64,000 nucleotides of DNA from Allotamlana fucoidanivorans. Its GTDB lineage: Bacteria > Bacteroidota > Bacteroidia > Flavobacteriales > Flavobacteriaceae. This document shows positions 35,041-43,941 of this stretch, one piece after another; position 1 is the first letter of the stretch, and the number at the start of each line of letters is the position of its first letter. The stretch spans positions 2,604,001 through 2,668,000 of the forward strand of contig NZ_CP074074.1 in the NCBI RefSeq assembly GCF_045788535.1. Direction: 5' to 3'. A program made the translations under genes and the position numbers. Under the pieces are notes generated by a model. That model did not search any database. It was not told where the DNA came from and worked only from the letters and a program-made list of their open reading frames with translations.

Positions 35041-36040
35041 TTTGATAGGTTTTTAGTGAGTCAGACATGAAATTTTCAATAGATACAGTCATTCCTGATA
35101 GTTTGGGTGCTCTAGTACCTTCAAAAAATGTATTTGTACCTTGAAAAACACGAGCTTCATCCCAAAGGTTTTCGTCAATAAACGTTTGAAGGGTTTGCGT
35201 GCCGCCTTCAATAATTATAGAGTTGATGTTGTTTTTGTAAAGTATATCACAAATTTGTTTTGCTATAGGTTTTGAAAAATCAATTAGATCACTTGATATT
35301 ATAAGGGTTTCAGCTTGATTGTTGAAGATAGAAAACGTGTTTGGAATACGGTTTTCTCTGTCAATAACAACTCGAATGGGGTTTAATCCTTTCCAGGTTC
35401 TGGTTGTTAAACTTGGGTTGTCGTCTAAAACCGTTGTTGTACCTACTAAAATAGCTTGCTCTTCTGTTCTCCACTTATGAACTAATTGTCTGGAGTATGA
35501 ATTGGTAATCCAAACAGGTTTTTGTTCGTCTTTAGTTTTAGGAGCTATAAACCCATCAGCTGATTCCGCCCATTTTAAAATAATGTAAGGGCGTTTTTTA
35601 TTGTGGAATGTAAAAAATCGTTTATGGTGGGTTTTGCAAGCCTCTTCTAAAACACCAACTTTAACATGACATCCGGCATTTATTAATTTGGCAATACCTT
35701 GTCCTGCAACTAACTCATTGTCATCAACACATCCTATTACTACATTAGGAATGTTATGTTTTATAATTAAATCAGAACAGGGCGGTGTTTTGCCATGATG
35801 TGCACAAGGTTCAAGGGTTGCATATAGTGTGGATTTCTTTAATAGGGATTTATTTGATACCGATGCAATTGCATTGACTTCGGCATGATTTCCACCATAC
35901 GGACTTGTAAAGCCTTCACCAATAATAGTGTTATTTACCACAATAATGCAGCCAACCATAGGATTGGGTCTGGTAGTTCCTAAACCATTTTTAGCAATTT
36001 CAATACAGCGCTTTATGTAAATTTCGTCAATAGTTAACAC
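35018..36040 (-). CDS. ribD: Bifunctional riboflavin deaminase/reductase RibD
   Basis: A 340-residue enzyme for the second and third steps of riboflavin synthesis. The N-terminal deaminase has the zinc site HAEVNAIA and PCAHHGKTPPC; the C-terminal reductase (about 145-340) has ILKWAESADGFIA and SIIIEGGTQTLQTFI. The length is normal. It overlaps the HAD gene downstream by 23 bp and the LEA14-like lipoprotein gene upstream by 1 bp. Other rib genes are not in the window and no FMN riboswitch is seen upstream. Confidence 0.97.
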   Translation of the reverse strand: MLTIDEIYIKRCIEIAKNGLGTTRPNPMVGCIIVVNNTIIGEGFTSPYGGNHAEVNAIASVSNKSLLKKSTLYATLEPCAHHGKTPPCSDLIIKHNIPNVVIGCVDDNELVAGQGIAKLINAGCHVKVGVLEEACKTHHKRFFTFHNKKRPYIILKWAESADGFIAPKTKDEQKPVWITNSYSRQLVHKWRTEEQAILVGTTTVLDDNPSLTTRTWKGLNPIRVVIDRENRIPNTFSIFNNQAETLIISSDLIDFSKPIAKQICDILYKNNINSIIIEGGTQTLQTFIDENLWDEARVFQGTNTFFEGTRAPKLSGMTVSIENFMSDSLKTYQNDQHINI

Positions 36041-36492
36041 TAGTATTTTATTTTTATTTCTTCTGTTTTATCAATGTTATAGCTATGAGAAAACCCTAAA
36101 ATAGTATAATCAATAGTACCTGTGTAGCGGACAGCAACTTTTTTGCTGAACAAACTATTTATTAGTCCGCTTAAATTTTTATTGCTAAACAGGCTATCTT
36201 TAGAAATGCTGGTTTTTAAAGGTATTTTAAACTCTTTTTTTGAAGGCACATTAAATGCTTCTGTAGAAACCAAAGCCATTTCGTTATTGTTTATAAAAAC
36301 TTTAATCTCATCCGTTTTTAGTTTACCACCTACATCGTTGGGGTTTAAAAATACAGCATCAGCACGAATTATAAAATGTTTTGAGGTAGATTCTAAAACG
36401 TCTATATTTTCAATGCCTTTAAATTCAGGCTTTTCAGTAATAGTACAGGCAGAGAATAATAAGTATGTTGATAAGATTATAAGCTTTTTCAT
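36040..36492 (-). CDS. LEA14-like (WHy domain) lipoprotein
   Basis: A 150-residue protein with a lipoprotein signal (MKKLIILSTYLLFSACTIT, lipobox FSAC). The remainder resembles the LEA type 2/WHy beta-sandwich: FIIRADAVFLNPNDVGGKLK, then FNVPSKKEFKIPLKTSI. The function is unknown; WHy domains occur in desiccation- and stress-related proteins. It starts the minus-strand unit that continues into ribD (1-bp overlap) and the HAD gene. Confidence 0.85.
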   Translation of the reverse strand: MKKLIILSTYLLFSACTITEKPEFKGIENIDVLESTSKHFIIRADAVFLNPNDVGGKLKTDEIKVFINNNEMALVSTEAFNVPSKKEFKIPLKTSISKDSLFSNKNLSGLINSLFSKKVAVRYTGTIDYTILGFSHSYNIDKTEEIKIKY

Positions 36493-36545
36493 TTAAAAAT
36501 TTTGCTATTTGGCGTATCTTCACTGTTTCAATAAACAGTCATTAA

Positions 36546-37037
36546 GTGGGTAAAGATACTATAGTTATTCGAGAAATAGAACCACAAGATAATACCCTAC
36601 TTGAGCAGGTTATAAAAGCGTGTTTTCATGAGTTTGAAATTCCGTTAGAAGGTACAGCTTATTCAGATCCTGAAACGGCAAAGATGTATGAATCGTATCA
36701 AAACACTAATGAGGTTTATTATGTTATTGATTGTGGAGGAGATATTTTAGGGGGTGGCGGTATAAAGCCCTTAAACAATTTTGAGACTACAGTATGTGAA
36801 ATTCAAAAAATGTATTTTTCTCCTAAAGTAAGAGGTAAGGGTTATGGTAAGGTTTTATTTAGTAAATGCCTAGAAGTGGCAAAAACTCTGGGGTATGAAA
36901 AATGCTATTTAGAGTCGGCCTCTCAATTAAAAGCAGCTATTCATATTTATGAACGTTTTGGCTTTCATCATTTAGAAAAAGCGCTAGGAAATACAGGTCA
37001 TTATTCTTGTGGTGTTTGGATGATAAAAACATTATGA
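36546..37037 (+). CDS. GNAT-family N-acetyltransferase (GTG start)
   Basis: A 163-residue acetyltransferase. The start is a GTG at 36546, the only start that keeps the first strand IVIREIEPQD. The acetyl-CoA loop is KVRGKGYGKVLF (about 96-107) and the terminal pattern IHIYERFGFHHL is typical. The substrate is unknown. Its TGA stop overlaps the ATG of prmC (ATGA), so both are translated together. A 7-bp hairpin (ACTGTTT / AAACAGT) sits just before the start codon. Confidence 0.92.
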   Translation: MGKDTIVIREIEPQDNTLLEQVIKACFHEFEIPLEGTAYSDPETAKMYESYQNTNEVYYVIDCGGDILGGGGIKPLNNFETTVCEIQKMYFSPKVRGKGYGKVLFSKCLEVAKTLGYEKCYLESASQLKAAIHIYERFGFHHLEKALGNTGHYSCGVWMIKTL

Positions 37038-37879
37038 AGCTAACAGATATTCAAAAGAAATTCAGACTAGATTTGTCGGAAGCCTATCAATTGGAAGAGG
37101 TAAACAACTTTTTTTTCATGCTAGTTGAGGCTTATTATGACAAGACTAGGTTAGATATGGCCATGCATCCAGAAATGGAAATTCTGAATCCGCAACTCAT
37201 TTTGGAGTCTTTAGAGCTTTTGAAAGGTAATAACCCCATTCAATACATTTTAGGGGTGACGGAATTTTACGGTTTGCCCTTTAAAGTTGATGAAAACGTA
37301 TTGATTCCAAGACCAGAAACCGAGGAGTTGGTAGAATGGGTGTTGCACCATACCGAACCTAATCAGGAAATCAAGATTTTAGATATAGGAACAGGGAGTG
37401 GCTGTATTGCTATTTCGCTGGCTAAAAACTTAGTGAATGCCAAAGTTACAGCGCTTGATGTAAGTGCAGAGGCTCTAAGGGTAGCACAATGTAATGCCGT
37501 GTTAAATGAGGTGACTGTAAATTTTGTAGAAGCCGATATTCTTAATATACAATCTTTGGCAGATGAAACATTTGATATTATAGTTTCCAATCCGCCTTAT
37601 GTGCGAGAAAAGGAACAAAAATATATGAAGCCCAATGTTTTAGAAAACGAACCCCATTTGGCTCTATTTGTAAAAGATGATAATGCTTTAAAATTCTATA
37701 AAGCCATCACAGAATTTGCTTTGACTAATTTGGTTAGAGACGGGCAGTTACTTTTTGAAATAAATGAATTTTTAGGAAAAGAAATGATTATGCTTTTACA
37801 GAAGTATAATTTTAAACAAATTGAATTAAAACAGGATATCTTCAAGAAAGATAGAATGATAAAAGGTGTTAAGAATTGA
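37034..37879 (+). CDS. prmC: Release factor glutamine methyltransferase
   Basis: A 281-residue SAM-dependent enzyme that N5-methylates the GGQ glutamine of peptide release factors. The start at 37034 (MKLTDIQKKF) is chosen because it overlaps the preceding stop in an ATGA arrangement. The N-terminal recognition domain ends with NPIQYILGVTEFYGLPFKV and IPRPETEELV, the SAM loop is LDIGTGSGCIA (117-127) and the catalytic motif NPPY is at 186-189. The next gene, ligA, starts on its last base (TGATG). Confidence 0.97.
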   Translation: MKLTDIQKKFRLDLSEAYQLEEVNNFFFMLVEAYYDKTRLDMAMHPEMEILNPQLILESLELLKGNNPIQYILGVTEFYGLPFKVDENVLIPRPETEELVEWVLHHTEPNQEIKILDIGTGSGCIAISLAKNLVNAKVTALDVSAEALRVAQCNAVLNEVTVNFVEADILNIQSLADETFDIIVSNPPYVREKEQKYMKPNVLENEPHLALFVKDDNALKFYKAITEFALTNLVRDGQLLFEINEFLGKEMIMLLQKYNFKQIELKQDIFKKDRMIKGVKN

Positions 37880-39876
37880 TGAATACCATTGAACAGCAGA
37901 TTGAAAATTTACGTAAAGAATTAAGAGCGCATAATTACAGCTATTATGTGTTAGATAACCCAACTATTTCAGATTTTGATTTTGATGTAAAGCTAAAGCA
38001 ACTTCAAGAGTTAGAAGAAAAACATCCTGAATATTTTGATGCCAATTCACCAACACAACGGGTAGGTGGTGCTATTACCAAAAATTTTGAAACGGTAGTG
38101 CATGAGCATCGAATGTATTCACTTGATAATTCCTATTCGAAAGCCGATTTACAAGATTGGGAAACTAGAATTAAAAAATTAGTTGATGGAGACATTCAAT
38201 ATACCTGTGAGTTAAAGTATGATGGAGCGTCTATTAGTTTGACTTATGAAAACGGAATATTAATAAAAGCAGTGACACGTGGTGATGGATTTCAAGGAGA
38301 TGATGTAACTGCTAATGTTAAAACTATTAAATCGGTTCCTTTAAAATTAAAAGGAGATTATCCTGAAAAATTCGATATAAGGGGGGAAATTGTTTTGCCT
38401 TTTGATGGGTTTAATAAAATGAACCAAGAACGCATAGAAATGGGAGAAGAACCTTATAGAAATCCAAGAAATACCGCTTCGGGAAGTTTAAAATTACAAG
38501 ACAGTAGTGAGGTTGCCAAGCGGCCGTTAGAATGTTTACTTTATAATATAACAGGAATAAACTTAAAAATAAACACGCAATATGAATCTTTAGAAAAAGC
38601 CAGAGCATGGGGTTTTAAAGTACCCGATGCTGCTACATTAGCCAATTCAATTGATGAGGTATTAGCGTTTATAGAATATTGGAATGAACGTAGGTATAAC
38701 TTGCCTTATGAAACAGATGGGGTTGTGGTAAAGGTAAACAGTTTGCAACAACAGGAAGAGTTAGGGTATACGGCCAAAGCACCGCGCTGGGCAATGGCTT
38801 ATAAGTTTAAGGCAGAGCAAGTATCTACTAAACTTAATAGTATTTCATATCAGGTTGGGAGAACGGGAGCTATTACTCCTGTAGCCAATTTAGAACCCGT
38901 AGAATTAGCAGGAACTACAGTAAAGAGAGCATCCTTACACAACGCAGATCACATAGAAAAACTCGATGTGCGTGCAGGAGATACTGTGTTTGTAGAGAAA
39001 GGAGGGGAAATTATTCCAAAAATCTTGGGTGTCGATTTGAGTATGCGTTCTGAAGATTCAGAGCCTACAACATATATTTCGCAGTGCCCAGAGTGTGGAA
39101 GTGCTTTAATTAGGCAAGAAGGCGAAGCACAGCATTATTGCCTTAATTATGCGGGATGTAACCCTCAAATTATTGGAAGGATTCAACATTTTATTTCAAG
39201 AAAAGCTATGGATGTTGATGGTTTAGGTGGAGAAACGGTGGCTTTACTGGTTAATGAAGGGTTGATTTCTAATTATTCTGATTTGTATGAATTAACAAAA
39301 GATCAGTTGATTCCTTTAGAACGAATGGCAGAAAAAAGTGCTGATAATCTGATTCAAGGCATAGCAGCATCAAAATCAATAAGATTTGAACGTGTTTTGT
39401 ATGCTTTAGGAATTAGGTATGTGGGAGAAACAGTAGCCAAAAAATTAGCTAAGCACTATAAAAATATAGATAGCATTATGGCGGCCACACAGGAAGAATT
39501 GATAAATGTTAATGAGATTGGCGTAAAAATAGCTGAAAGTGTTATAGAGTTCTTTTCTTCGGTTGAAAATATAAGAATCATTACCAGATTAAAACAGTTT
39601 GGCGTGCAATTATCAATGACTGAAACCGAATTGGCAGGGCAAACCGAGCTGCTTAAAGGAGATACCGTGGTGATTACAGGAGTCTTTGAGACCATTTCAA
39701 GAAATGAACTTAAAAAACTCATTGAAGACAATGGAGGAAAGGTGAGTAGTTCTATATCATCAAAAACGAGTTATATTGTTGCTGGGGCTAACATGGGGCC
39801 AAGTAAAAAAACGAAAGCAGAAAAACTAGGAGTGTTAGTTATAAATGAAAGTGAATTTTTACAAAAGTTAAATTAA
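37879..39876 (+). CDS. ligA: NAD-dependent DNA ligase
   Basis: A 665-residue ligase that seals nicks in replication and repair. The adenylated lysine is Lys 113 in KYDG, preceded by the Ia domain (HNYSYYVLDNPTISDFDFD). An OB fold, a four-Cys zinc finger (CPECG ... YCLNYAGC), a helix-hairpin-helix region and a C-terminal BRCT domain (VVITGVFETISRNELKKLI) follow in the usual order. An ATG at 37879, overlapping the prmC stop, is preferred to the TTG one codon earlier. Confidence 0.98.
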   Translation: MNTIEQQIENLRKELRAHNYSYYVLDNPTISDFDFDVKLKQLQELEEKHPEYFDANSPTQRVGGAITKNFETVVHEHRMYSLDNSYSKADLQDWETRIKKLVDGDIQYTCELKYDGASISLTYENGILIKAVTRGDGFQGDDVTANVKTIKSVPLKLKGDYPEKFDIRGEIVLPFDGFNKMNQERIEMGEEPYRNPRNTASGSLKLQDSSEVAKRPLECLLYNITGINLKINTQYESLEKARAWGFKVPDAATLANSIDEVLAFIEYWNERRYNLPYETDGVVVKVNSLQQQEELGYTAKAPRWAMAYKFKAEQVSTKLNSISYQVGRTGAITPVANLEPVELAGTTVKRASLHNADHIEKLDVRAGDTVFVEKGGEIIPKILGVDLSMRSEDSEPTTYISQCPECGSALIRQEGEAQHYCLNYAGCNPQIIGRIQHFISRKAMDVDGLGGETVALLVNEGLISNYSDLYELTKDQLIPLERMAEKSADNLIQGIAASKSIRFERVLYALGIRYVGETVAKKLAKHYKNIDSIMAATQEELINVNEIGVKIAESVIEFFSSVENIRIITRLKQFGVQLSMTETELAGQTELLKGDTVVITGVFETISRNELKKLIEDNGGKVSSSISSKTSYIVAGANMGPSKKTKAEKLGVLVINESEFLQKLN

Positions 39877-39962
39877 TAGTGTATTTCATCGATAAAATTA
39901 TGTTTTTTAACGATTTTTTTAAATAGTTTTTTATGTTTGTGTACTAACTCGAAGTTGTTATT

Positions 39963-40721
39963 ATGCAAAAATCCAAAATAATAGGAGGTATAGTCTTTAT
40001 AGTCTATCTAGTCTTTATGATTTTAGAATTTAGCGAGCATTACAGTTTCGCTTTTCTTTTAGATTCATTAATGGTACCCCTAATAGGTGTGGCTTATTTT
40101 TATTCAAAAACGCCAAAGAATATTTTCTTCTTATTATTCTTACTGTTTTATACGCTTTCAGATATTATAGGGGTTGTTACGCATGTACTAACTTATTATA
40201 ATCTTAGTGAACCGGAATCTTTGGTTTTTTACAAGTATGATTACTATATAGGGAATACTTTGTATATTTTTTCATATGTGTTTTTATTGATTAGAGTTGC
40301 CTCTAAAATATCCTTTTTTCATGTTTTAAGGCATTTGAAAGTGCATGTTATTGTATTAATCGGACTGAGTGTTTATTTGGTATATGTATTGCAAAACATT
40401 ATTAATAAAGATCTTGAATATGAGTATGAATATAGTGTAGAATTGGTTTATAATATTATAGTCCTTTTATTATTGTCTGCCGCTCTACTTAATTACTTTT
40501 ATAGAGAAAACAAACGTTCTCTATTTATGTTTTTGGGTACATTATGCATTGTGTTTGCTGAAGTACTTGATGTAGCTTATATCTACATTGATCAGAAAAG
40601 TATTTTGAATGTAACGGCTGCTTCTTTAACATTAGCTGCATTTTATTTTTATTGTAAGCAAACTAAGTTTAGAGATGTTATTTATAGAAAAGAGGAAGAG
40701 AAATATATGATGGTTGAATAA
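39963..40721 (+). CDS. Multi-pass membrane protein, YhhN/lysoplasmalogenase-like
   Basis: A 252-residue protein with about eight hydrophobic helices and short loops, ending in a charged tail (KEEEKYMMVE). The layout resembles YhhN/TMEM86 lysoplasmalogenase-like proteins, but the family motifs are not clear enough for a firm call. A -7-like TATGTTTG (39932-39939) lies 23 bp before the ATG without a good -33 box. It is monocistronic and convergent with the nucleotidase pair. Confidence 0.8.
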   Translation: MQKSKIIGGIVFIVYLVFMILEFSEHYSFAFLLDSLMVPLIGVAYFYSKTPKNIFFLLFLLFYTLSDIIGVVTHVLTYYNLSEPESLVFYKYDYYIGNTLYIFSYVFLLIRVASKISFFHVLRHLKVHVIVLIGLSVYLVYVLQNIINKDLEYEYEYSVELVYNIIVLLLLSAALLNYFYRENKRSLFMFLGTLCIVFAEVLDVAYIYIDQKSILNVTAASLTLAAFYFYCKQTKFRDVIYRKEEEKYMMVE

Positions 40722-40792
40722 GCGCGTAAGTTTTGCTTGTCATGTGTTTCTTTTTTGCTAAAATAAGATGAATCACACCTGGATAAATCTTG

Positions 40793-41710
40793 TTAAATTA
40801 ATATAGAAGTTCCTTCTGCCGATTTTTCATTCTCTTTGTCAAAGTAAAAATCTATGCGTCCTAAATTGATGCCATAACACCCCACCTGATTTACTAATAC
40901 ATGTTTATCATCGACATTTTTTACAATAGTTGGTTTGGGTAAAAAGGTATGAGTGTGTCCGCCTATTATTAAATCAATATTATTGGTGCCTTTGGCTAGA
41001 TTTAGATCGCATATTTTATCGGGGGTGTTTTTATAATAATATCCAAGATGAGATAGGCAAATGATTAAATCACAATCCTGTTCGTGTTTTAATATTCGGG
41101 TCATTTCCTGAGCTGTTTCAATAGGGTCTAAATATTTGGTTTCTTTAAATAATTCATGATTTACTAAGCCATCTAATTTTATACCTAATCCAAACACGCC
41201 TATTTTAATGTCGTTTTTAAAGAAAATTTTGTAAGGTTTTGTATGTGTGTGCATGATGGTGTTTGAAAAATCATAATTAGCTATTATAAATTCAAACTCA
41301 GCATGCGGTAATTGGTCATACAAACCGTCAATACCGTTGTCAAAATCATGATTTCCCAAAGTGGCAGCATCATATTTTAGCATGCTCATAAGTTTAAATT
41401 CAAGTTCACCACCGTAATAGTTAAAATAAGGAGTGCCTTGAAATATGTCGCCAGCATCGAGCAAAAGGGTGTTTGGATTTTCTTTTCTAATGGAATCAAT
41501 CAAACTAGCACGTCTGGCCACACCACCTTGTTTAGCATTCTTGTTGCCACTTGAATTAAAAGCGTCAATATGACTGTGTACATCATTAGTATGCAGAATG
41601 GTAATTTGTTTTTGCGCACCTAAAGAAGAAAATGACTGTATGCCAAAACCTCCTATAGCGGTTAGTGCCGTTGCTGCTGTTGCTTTTTGAAGAAAATATC
41701 TACGCTTCAT
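40793..41710 (-). CDS. Metallophosphatase half of a split 5'-nucleotidase (UshA-like)
   Basis: A 305-residue protein with an RR-containing signal (MKRRYFLQKATAATAL). The two-metal site of the calcineurin-like fold is visible: ITILHTNDVHSH (Asp 43, His 45), LLDAGDIFQG, LGNHDFDNG, ICLSHLGYY and IIGGHTHT. It covers only the catalytic domain of periplasmic 5'-nucleotidases; the substrate-binding domain is the separate gene just upstream (10 bp). Together they should hydrolyse nucleotides or other phosphoesters in the periplasm. Confidence 0.93.
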   Translation of the reverse strand: MKRRYFLQKATAATALTAIGGFGIQSFSSLGAQKQITILHTNDVHSHIDAFNSSGNKNAKQGGVARRASLIDSIRKENPNTLLLDAGDIFQGTPYFNYYGGELEFKLMSMLKYDAATLGNHDFDNGIDGLYDQLPHAEFEFIIANYDFSNTIMHTHTKPYKIFFKNDIKIGVFGLGIKLDGLVNHELFKETKYLDPIETAQEMTRILKHEQDCDLIICLSHLGYYYKNTPDKICDLNLAKGTNNIDLIIGGHTHTFLPKPTIVKNVDDKHVLVNQVGCYGINLGRIDFYFDKENEKSAEGTSILI

Positions 41711-41720
41711 GTGCTTTCAA

Positions 41721-42482
41721 CTAGTTGTTTATTTGAATAAATCTGTTGTCAATAACAGGTTGTATGGTGTCTATTTTTTTAAAATTATCTAAAATGATAG
41801 ATCTAATTTTATAATTTAAGTTGAAAACAGTATCACTTTCTTTAAAAAAGTCCATATGGTCTCCTCCATGATGTAAATAATCACTTGTTGCTACGTAATA
41901 TTTTTTTTCAGGATTAATAGCTTCATTATTTATTTCGGCTTTTACTAATTCATAATTTTTATTGATTACAAGTTGTAATTTTGAAATAGGATGCGCTTGT
42001 TTTGACTGAATTAAGTAGTTTATCATTTTAAATATGGTCGTTCCTTTAAGCGGTACTACAACGATGCTGTTTTCAAAAGGCATAAGTTCATAAGCATGGC
42101 TTGCTGTAATATTTCCTTGTGGTAAATTTGATCGGATACCTCCATAATTTAATAGCACCATATCAATATTTTTACCTGTTCTTTTTTTAAATACGGGGTT
42201 GGCTTCATCAAAAATAATATCTACCATATAGTTCCCAATTGCCGTGTTAAATGTGCCGTTTGTTTTAGCATATGTTTTTACTGAGTAGGCTAAAACACTA
42301 TCCAAGTCTTTTTTTATATGAGTACGGTAAGGCTCTATAAAATCTTCAACCTCAGACTTTTTTAAAAGCGAGTCTGAAACTGTGATTTGGTTGGCTTCAA
42401 TTTTTGTTAAATGCCATGATTTGTTTTTACAACTAAAAAAAAATAAAAAATTTAACAAAATAAAGAAAAGTGTAATCCTCAT
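41721..42482 (-). CDS. 5'-nucleotidase C-terminal domain lipoprotein
   Basis: A 253-residue protein with a lipoprotein signal (ITLFFILLNFLFFFSCKN, lipobox FFSC). It matches the 5_nucleotid_C domain: NYMVDIIFDEA, VLLNYGGIRSNLPQGNIT, ELMPFENSIVVVPLKG and DYLHHGGDHMDFF. It binds the substrate base in UshA-like enzymes but has no catalytic metals, so it must pair with the metallophosphatase encoded 10 bp downstream. The two carry different export signals (lipoprotein versus RR-type). Confidence 0.93.
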   Translation of the reverse strand: MRITLFFILLNFLFFFSCKNKSWHLTKIEANQITVSDSLLKKSEVEDFIEPYRTHIKKDLDSVLAYSVKTYAKTNGTFNTAIGNYMVDIIFDEANPVFKKRTGKNIDMVLLNYGGIRSNLPQGNITASHAYELMPFENSIVVVPLKGTTIFKMINYLIQSKQAHPISKLQLVINKNYELVKAEINNEAINPEKKYYVATSDYLHHGGDHMDFFKESDTVFNLNYKIRSIILDNFKKIDTIQPVIDNRFIQINN

Positions 42483-42513
42483 ATGAAAAAAGATAAATTG
42501 AATGTACTTTTGT

Positions 42514-42521
42514 TACCTTTG
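42514..42521 (+). promoter_or_regulatory. -7 box for the DUF6913-dapA unit
   Basis: TACCTTTG, an exact fit to TAnnTTTG, 19 bp before the ATG at 42541. No clear TTTG at -33. Confidence 0.55.
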
Positions 42522-42540
42522 CGCAAACCATAAAGGTAGA

Positions 42541-43062
42541 ATGATTTTAAAAGGTTTTAAAGAAAAATCTATTAAAAAGAAGTTAAATAAATTGTTGTCA
42601 GAACGATGTGTTAATACTTCTGATAATAAGGTAGCTAGCGTTGGTGTTGTTGTAAATATTGATGAGTTTGAAAGTATTGATGTCTTTGAGCAATTAGTTT
42701 CAACCTTGGGTGTTAATGCTAATAGACTAAAAGTTATTTCTTTTTCAGAGCATATAACAGAAGATTTAAATACTTGGGATGAACGTTACAATCCTAAAGA
42801 TTTTTCTTGGGATGGAGCAGTGAAAAATACAAGTTTGCAATCCTTTTTAGACACTAATTTTGATGTGCTTATTAGTTATTATGAGCAAGATAAGTTAGAA
42901 TTGAAATTGATAACAGCATCGTCAAAAGCAATGTTTAAAATTGGAACATTAGAGTCTGATATGCGATTAAATGATTTAATTATTAAAATACCATTAAAAG
43001 CATTCGATGTATTTAAAGAGGAAGTCTTTAAGTATTTAAAAATATTAAATAAAATAGAGTAG
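42541..43062 (+). CDS. DUF6913 family protein
   Basis: A 173-residue cytoplasmic protein. The start at 42541 (MILKGFKEKSIKKKLNKLL) is preferred, since an upstream in-frame ATG at 42502 would precede the -7 box. It contains alternating strands and helices (VASVGVVVNIDEF, RLKVISFSEHI, FDVLISYYEQDKLELKLIT) and no catalytic motif I can name. I recall it as DUF6913, often beside dapA in flavobacteria; it directly precedes dapA here (1-bp gap). Confidence 0.85.
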   Translation: MILKGFKEKSIKKKLNKLLSERCVNTSDNKVASVGVVVNIDEFESIDVFEQLVSTLGVNANRLKVISFSEHITEDLNTWDERYNPKDFSWDGAVKNTSLQSFLDTNFDVLISYYEQDKLELKLITASSKAMFKIGTLESDMRLNDLIIKIPLKAFDVFKEEVFKYLKILNKIE

Positions 43063-43063
43063 A

Positions 43064-43939
43064 ATGAGTAAATTTTTAGGGACAGGTGTTGCACTCGTTA
43101 CCCCATTTAATGAAGATTTAAGCGTTAATCATGAAGCGCTTACTAATATTGTAAACTATAATATAGAAAACGGTACAGATTATTTGGTAATATGTGGTAC
43201 TACAGGAGAAAGTGTTACACTTACCAAAGAAGAGAAAAAAAAGGTTATTCAAATTATAGTGCAAGCTAACCATGGGCGTGTGCCTTTGGTGTTAGGTATT
43301 GGGGGGAATAATACATCGTCTATCATTGAAGAGATTCAGTCTACAGATTTAAGAGATATTGACGCTATTTTATCTGTGTCACCTTATTATAGTAAACCAA
43401 CTCAAGAAGGTATTTATCAGCATTTCAAAGCGATTGCAGAAGCATCGCCTGTAGATGTTATTTTATATAATGTACCAGGAAGAACCTCAAAAAATATGGA
43501 GCCAGAAACCACTTTGAGGTTGGCCAATGATTTTGCGAATGTTATTGGTGTGAAAGAAGCAGGTAATAATATGTCTCAATATTATGAGCTTATTAAGAAT
43601 AAACCTGAAGATTTCTTAATCATTTCTGGTGATGACGATTTAGCTTTAGGGGTTGTTTTAGCTGGAGGTGCTGGTGTGATTTCTGTAATTGGGCAAGCAT
43701 TTCCTAAAGAATTTTCTCAAATGATTAAATTGGGCTTGCAAGGAGATGCCAAAGAAGCTTTTAAACTACATTTTAAGTTAATGGATGTTATTGGGTATAT
43801 TTTTGCTGAAAATAACCCAGCAGGTATTAAAGCGGTATTAGAAACTTTAGGTTTATGTGCAGATAGGGTACGTTTACCTCTCGTATCGGCATCACAAGCA
43901 TTAAAAGAAAACATAAAAAGTTTTGTAGAAGCATTCTAG
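43064..43939 (+). CDS. dapA: 4-hydroxy-tetrahydrodipicolinate synthase
   Basis: A 291-residue class I aldolase-fold enzyme that condenses pyruvate with aspartate semialdehyde, the first step of the DAP/lysine branch. The pyruvate loop is GTTGES (45-50), the Schiff-base lysine is Lys 164 in GVKEAGNN and the catalytic Tyr is in LYNVPGRTS (Tyr 135). It forms a transcript with DUF6913 upstream and the K+ channel gene, whose TTG lies 2 bp after the dapA stop. The pathway partner dapF is in another operon at 24006. Confidence 0.98.
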   Translation: MSKFLGTGVALVTPFNEDLSVNHEALTNIVNYNIENGTDYLVICGTTGESVTLTKEEKKKVIQIIVQANHGRVPLVLGIGGNNTSSIIEEIQSTDLRDIDAILSVSPYYSKPTQEGIYQHFKAIAEASPVDVILYNVPGRTSKNMEPETTLRLANDFANVIGVKEAGNNMSQYYELIKNKPEDFLIISGDDDLALGVVLAGGAGVISVIGQAFPKEFSQMIKLGLQGDAKEAFKLHFKLMDVIGYIFAENNPAGIKAVLETLGLCADRVRLPLVSASQALKENIKSFVEAF

Positions 43940-43941
43940 TT

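Noticed and set aside
36522..36539. Small hairpin (ACTGTTT / AAACAGT) before the GNAT gene as a riboswitch or regulator
   Set aside because: A 7-bp stem alone is too weak; no aptamer-like structure surrounds it.
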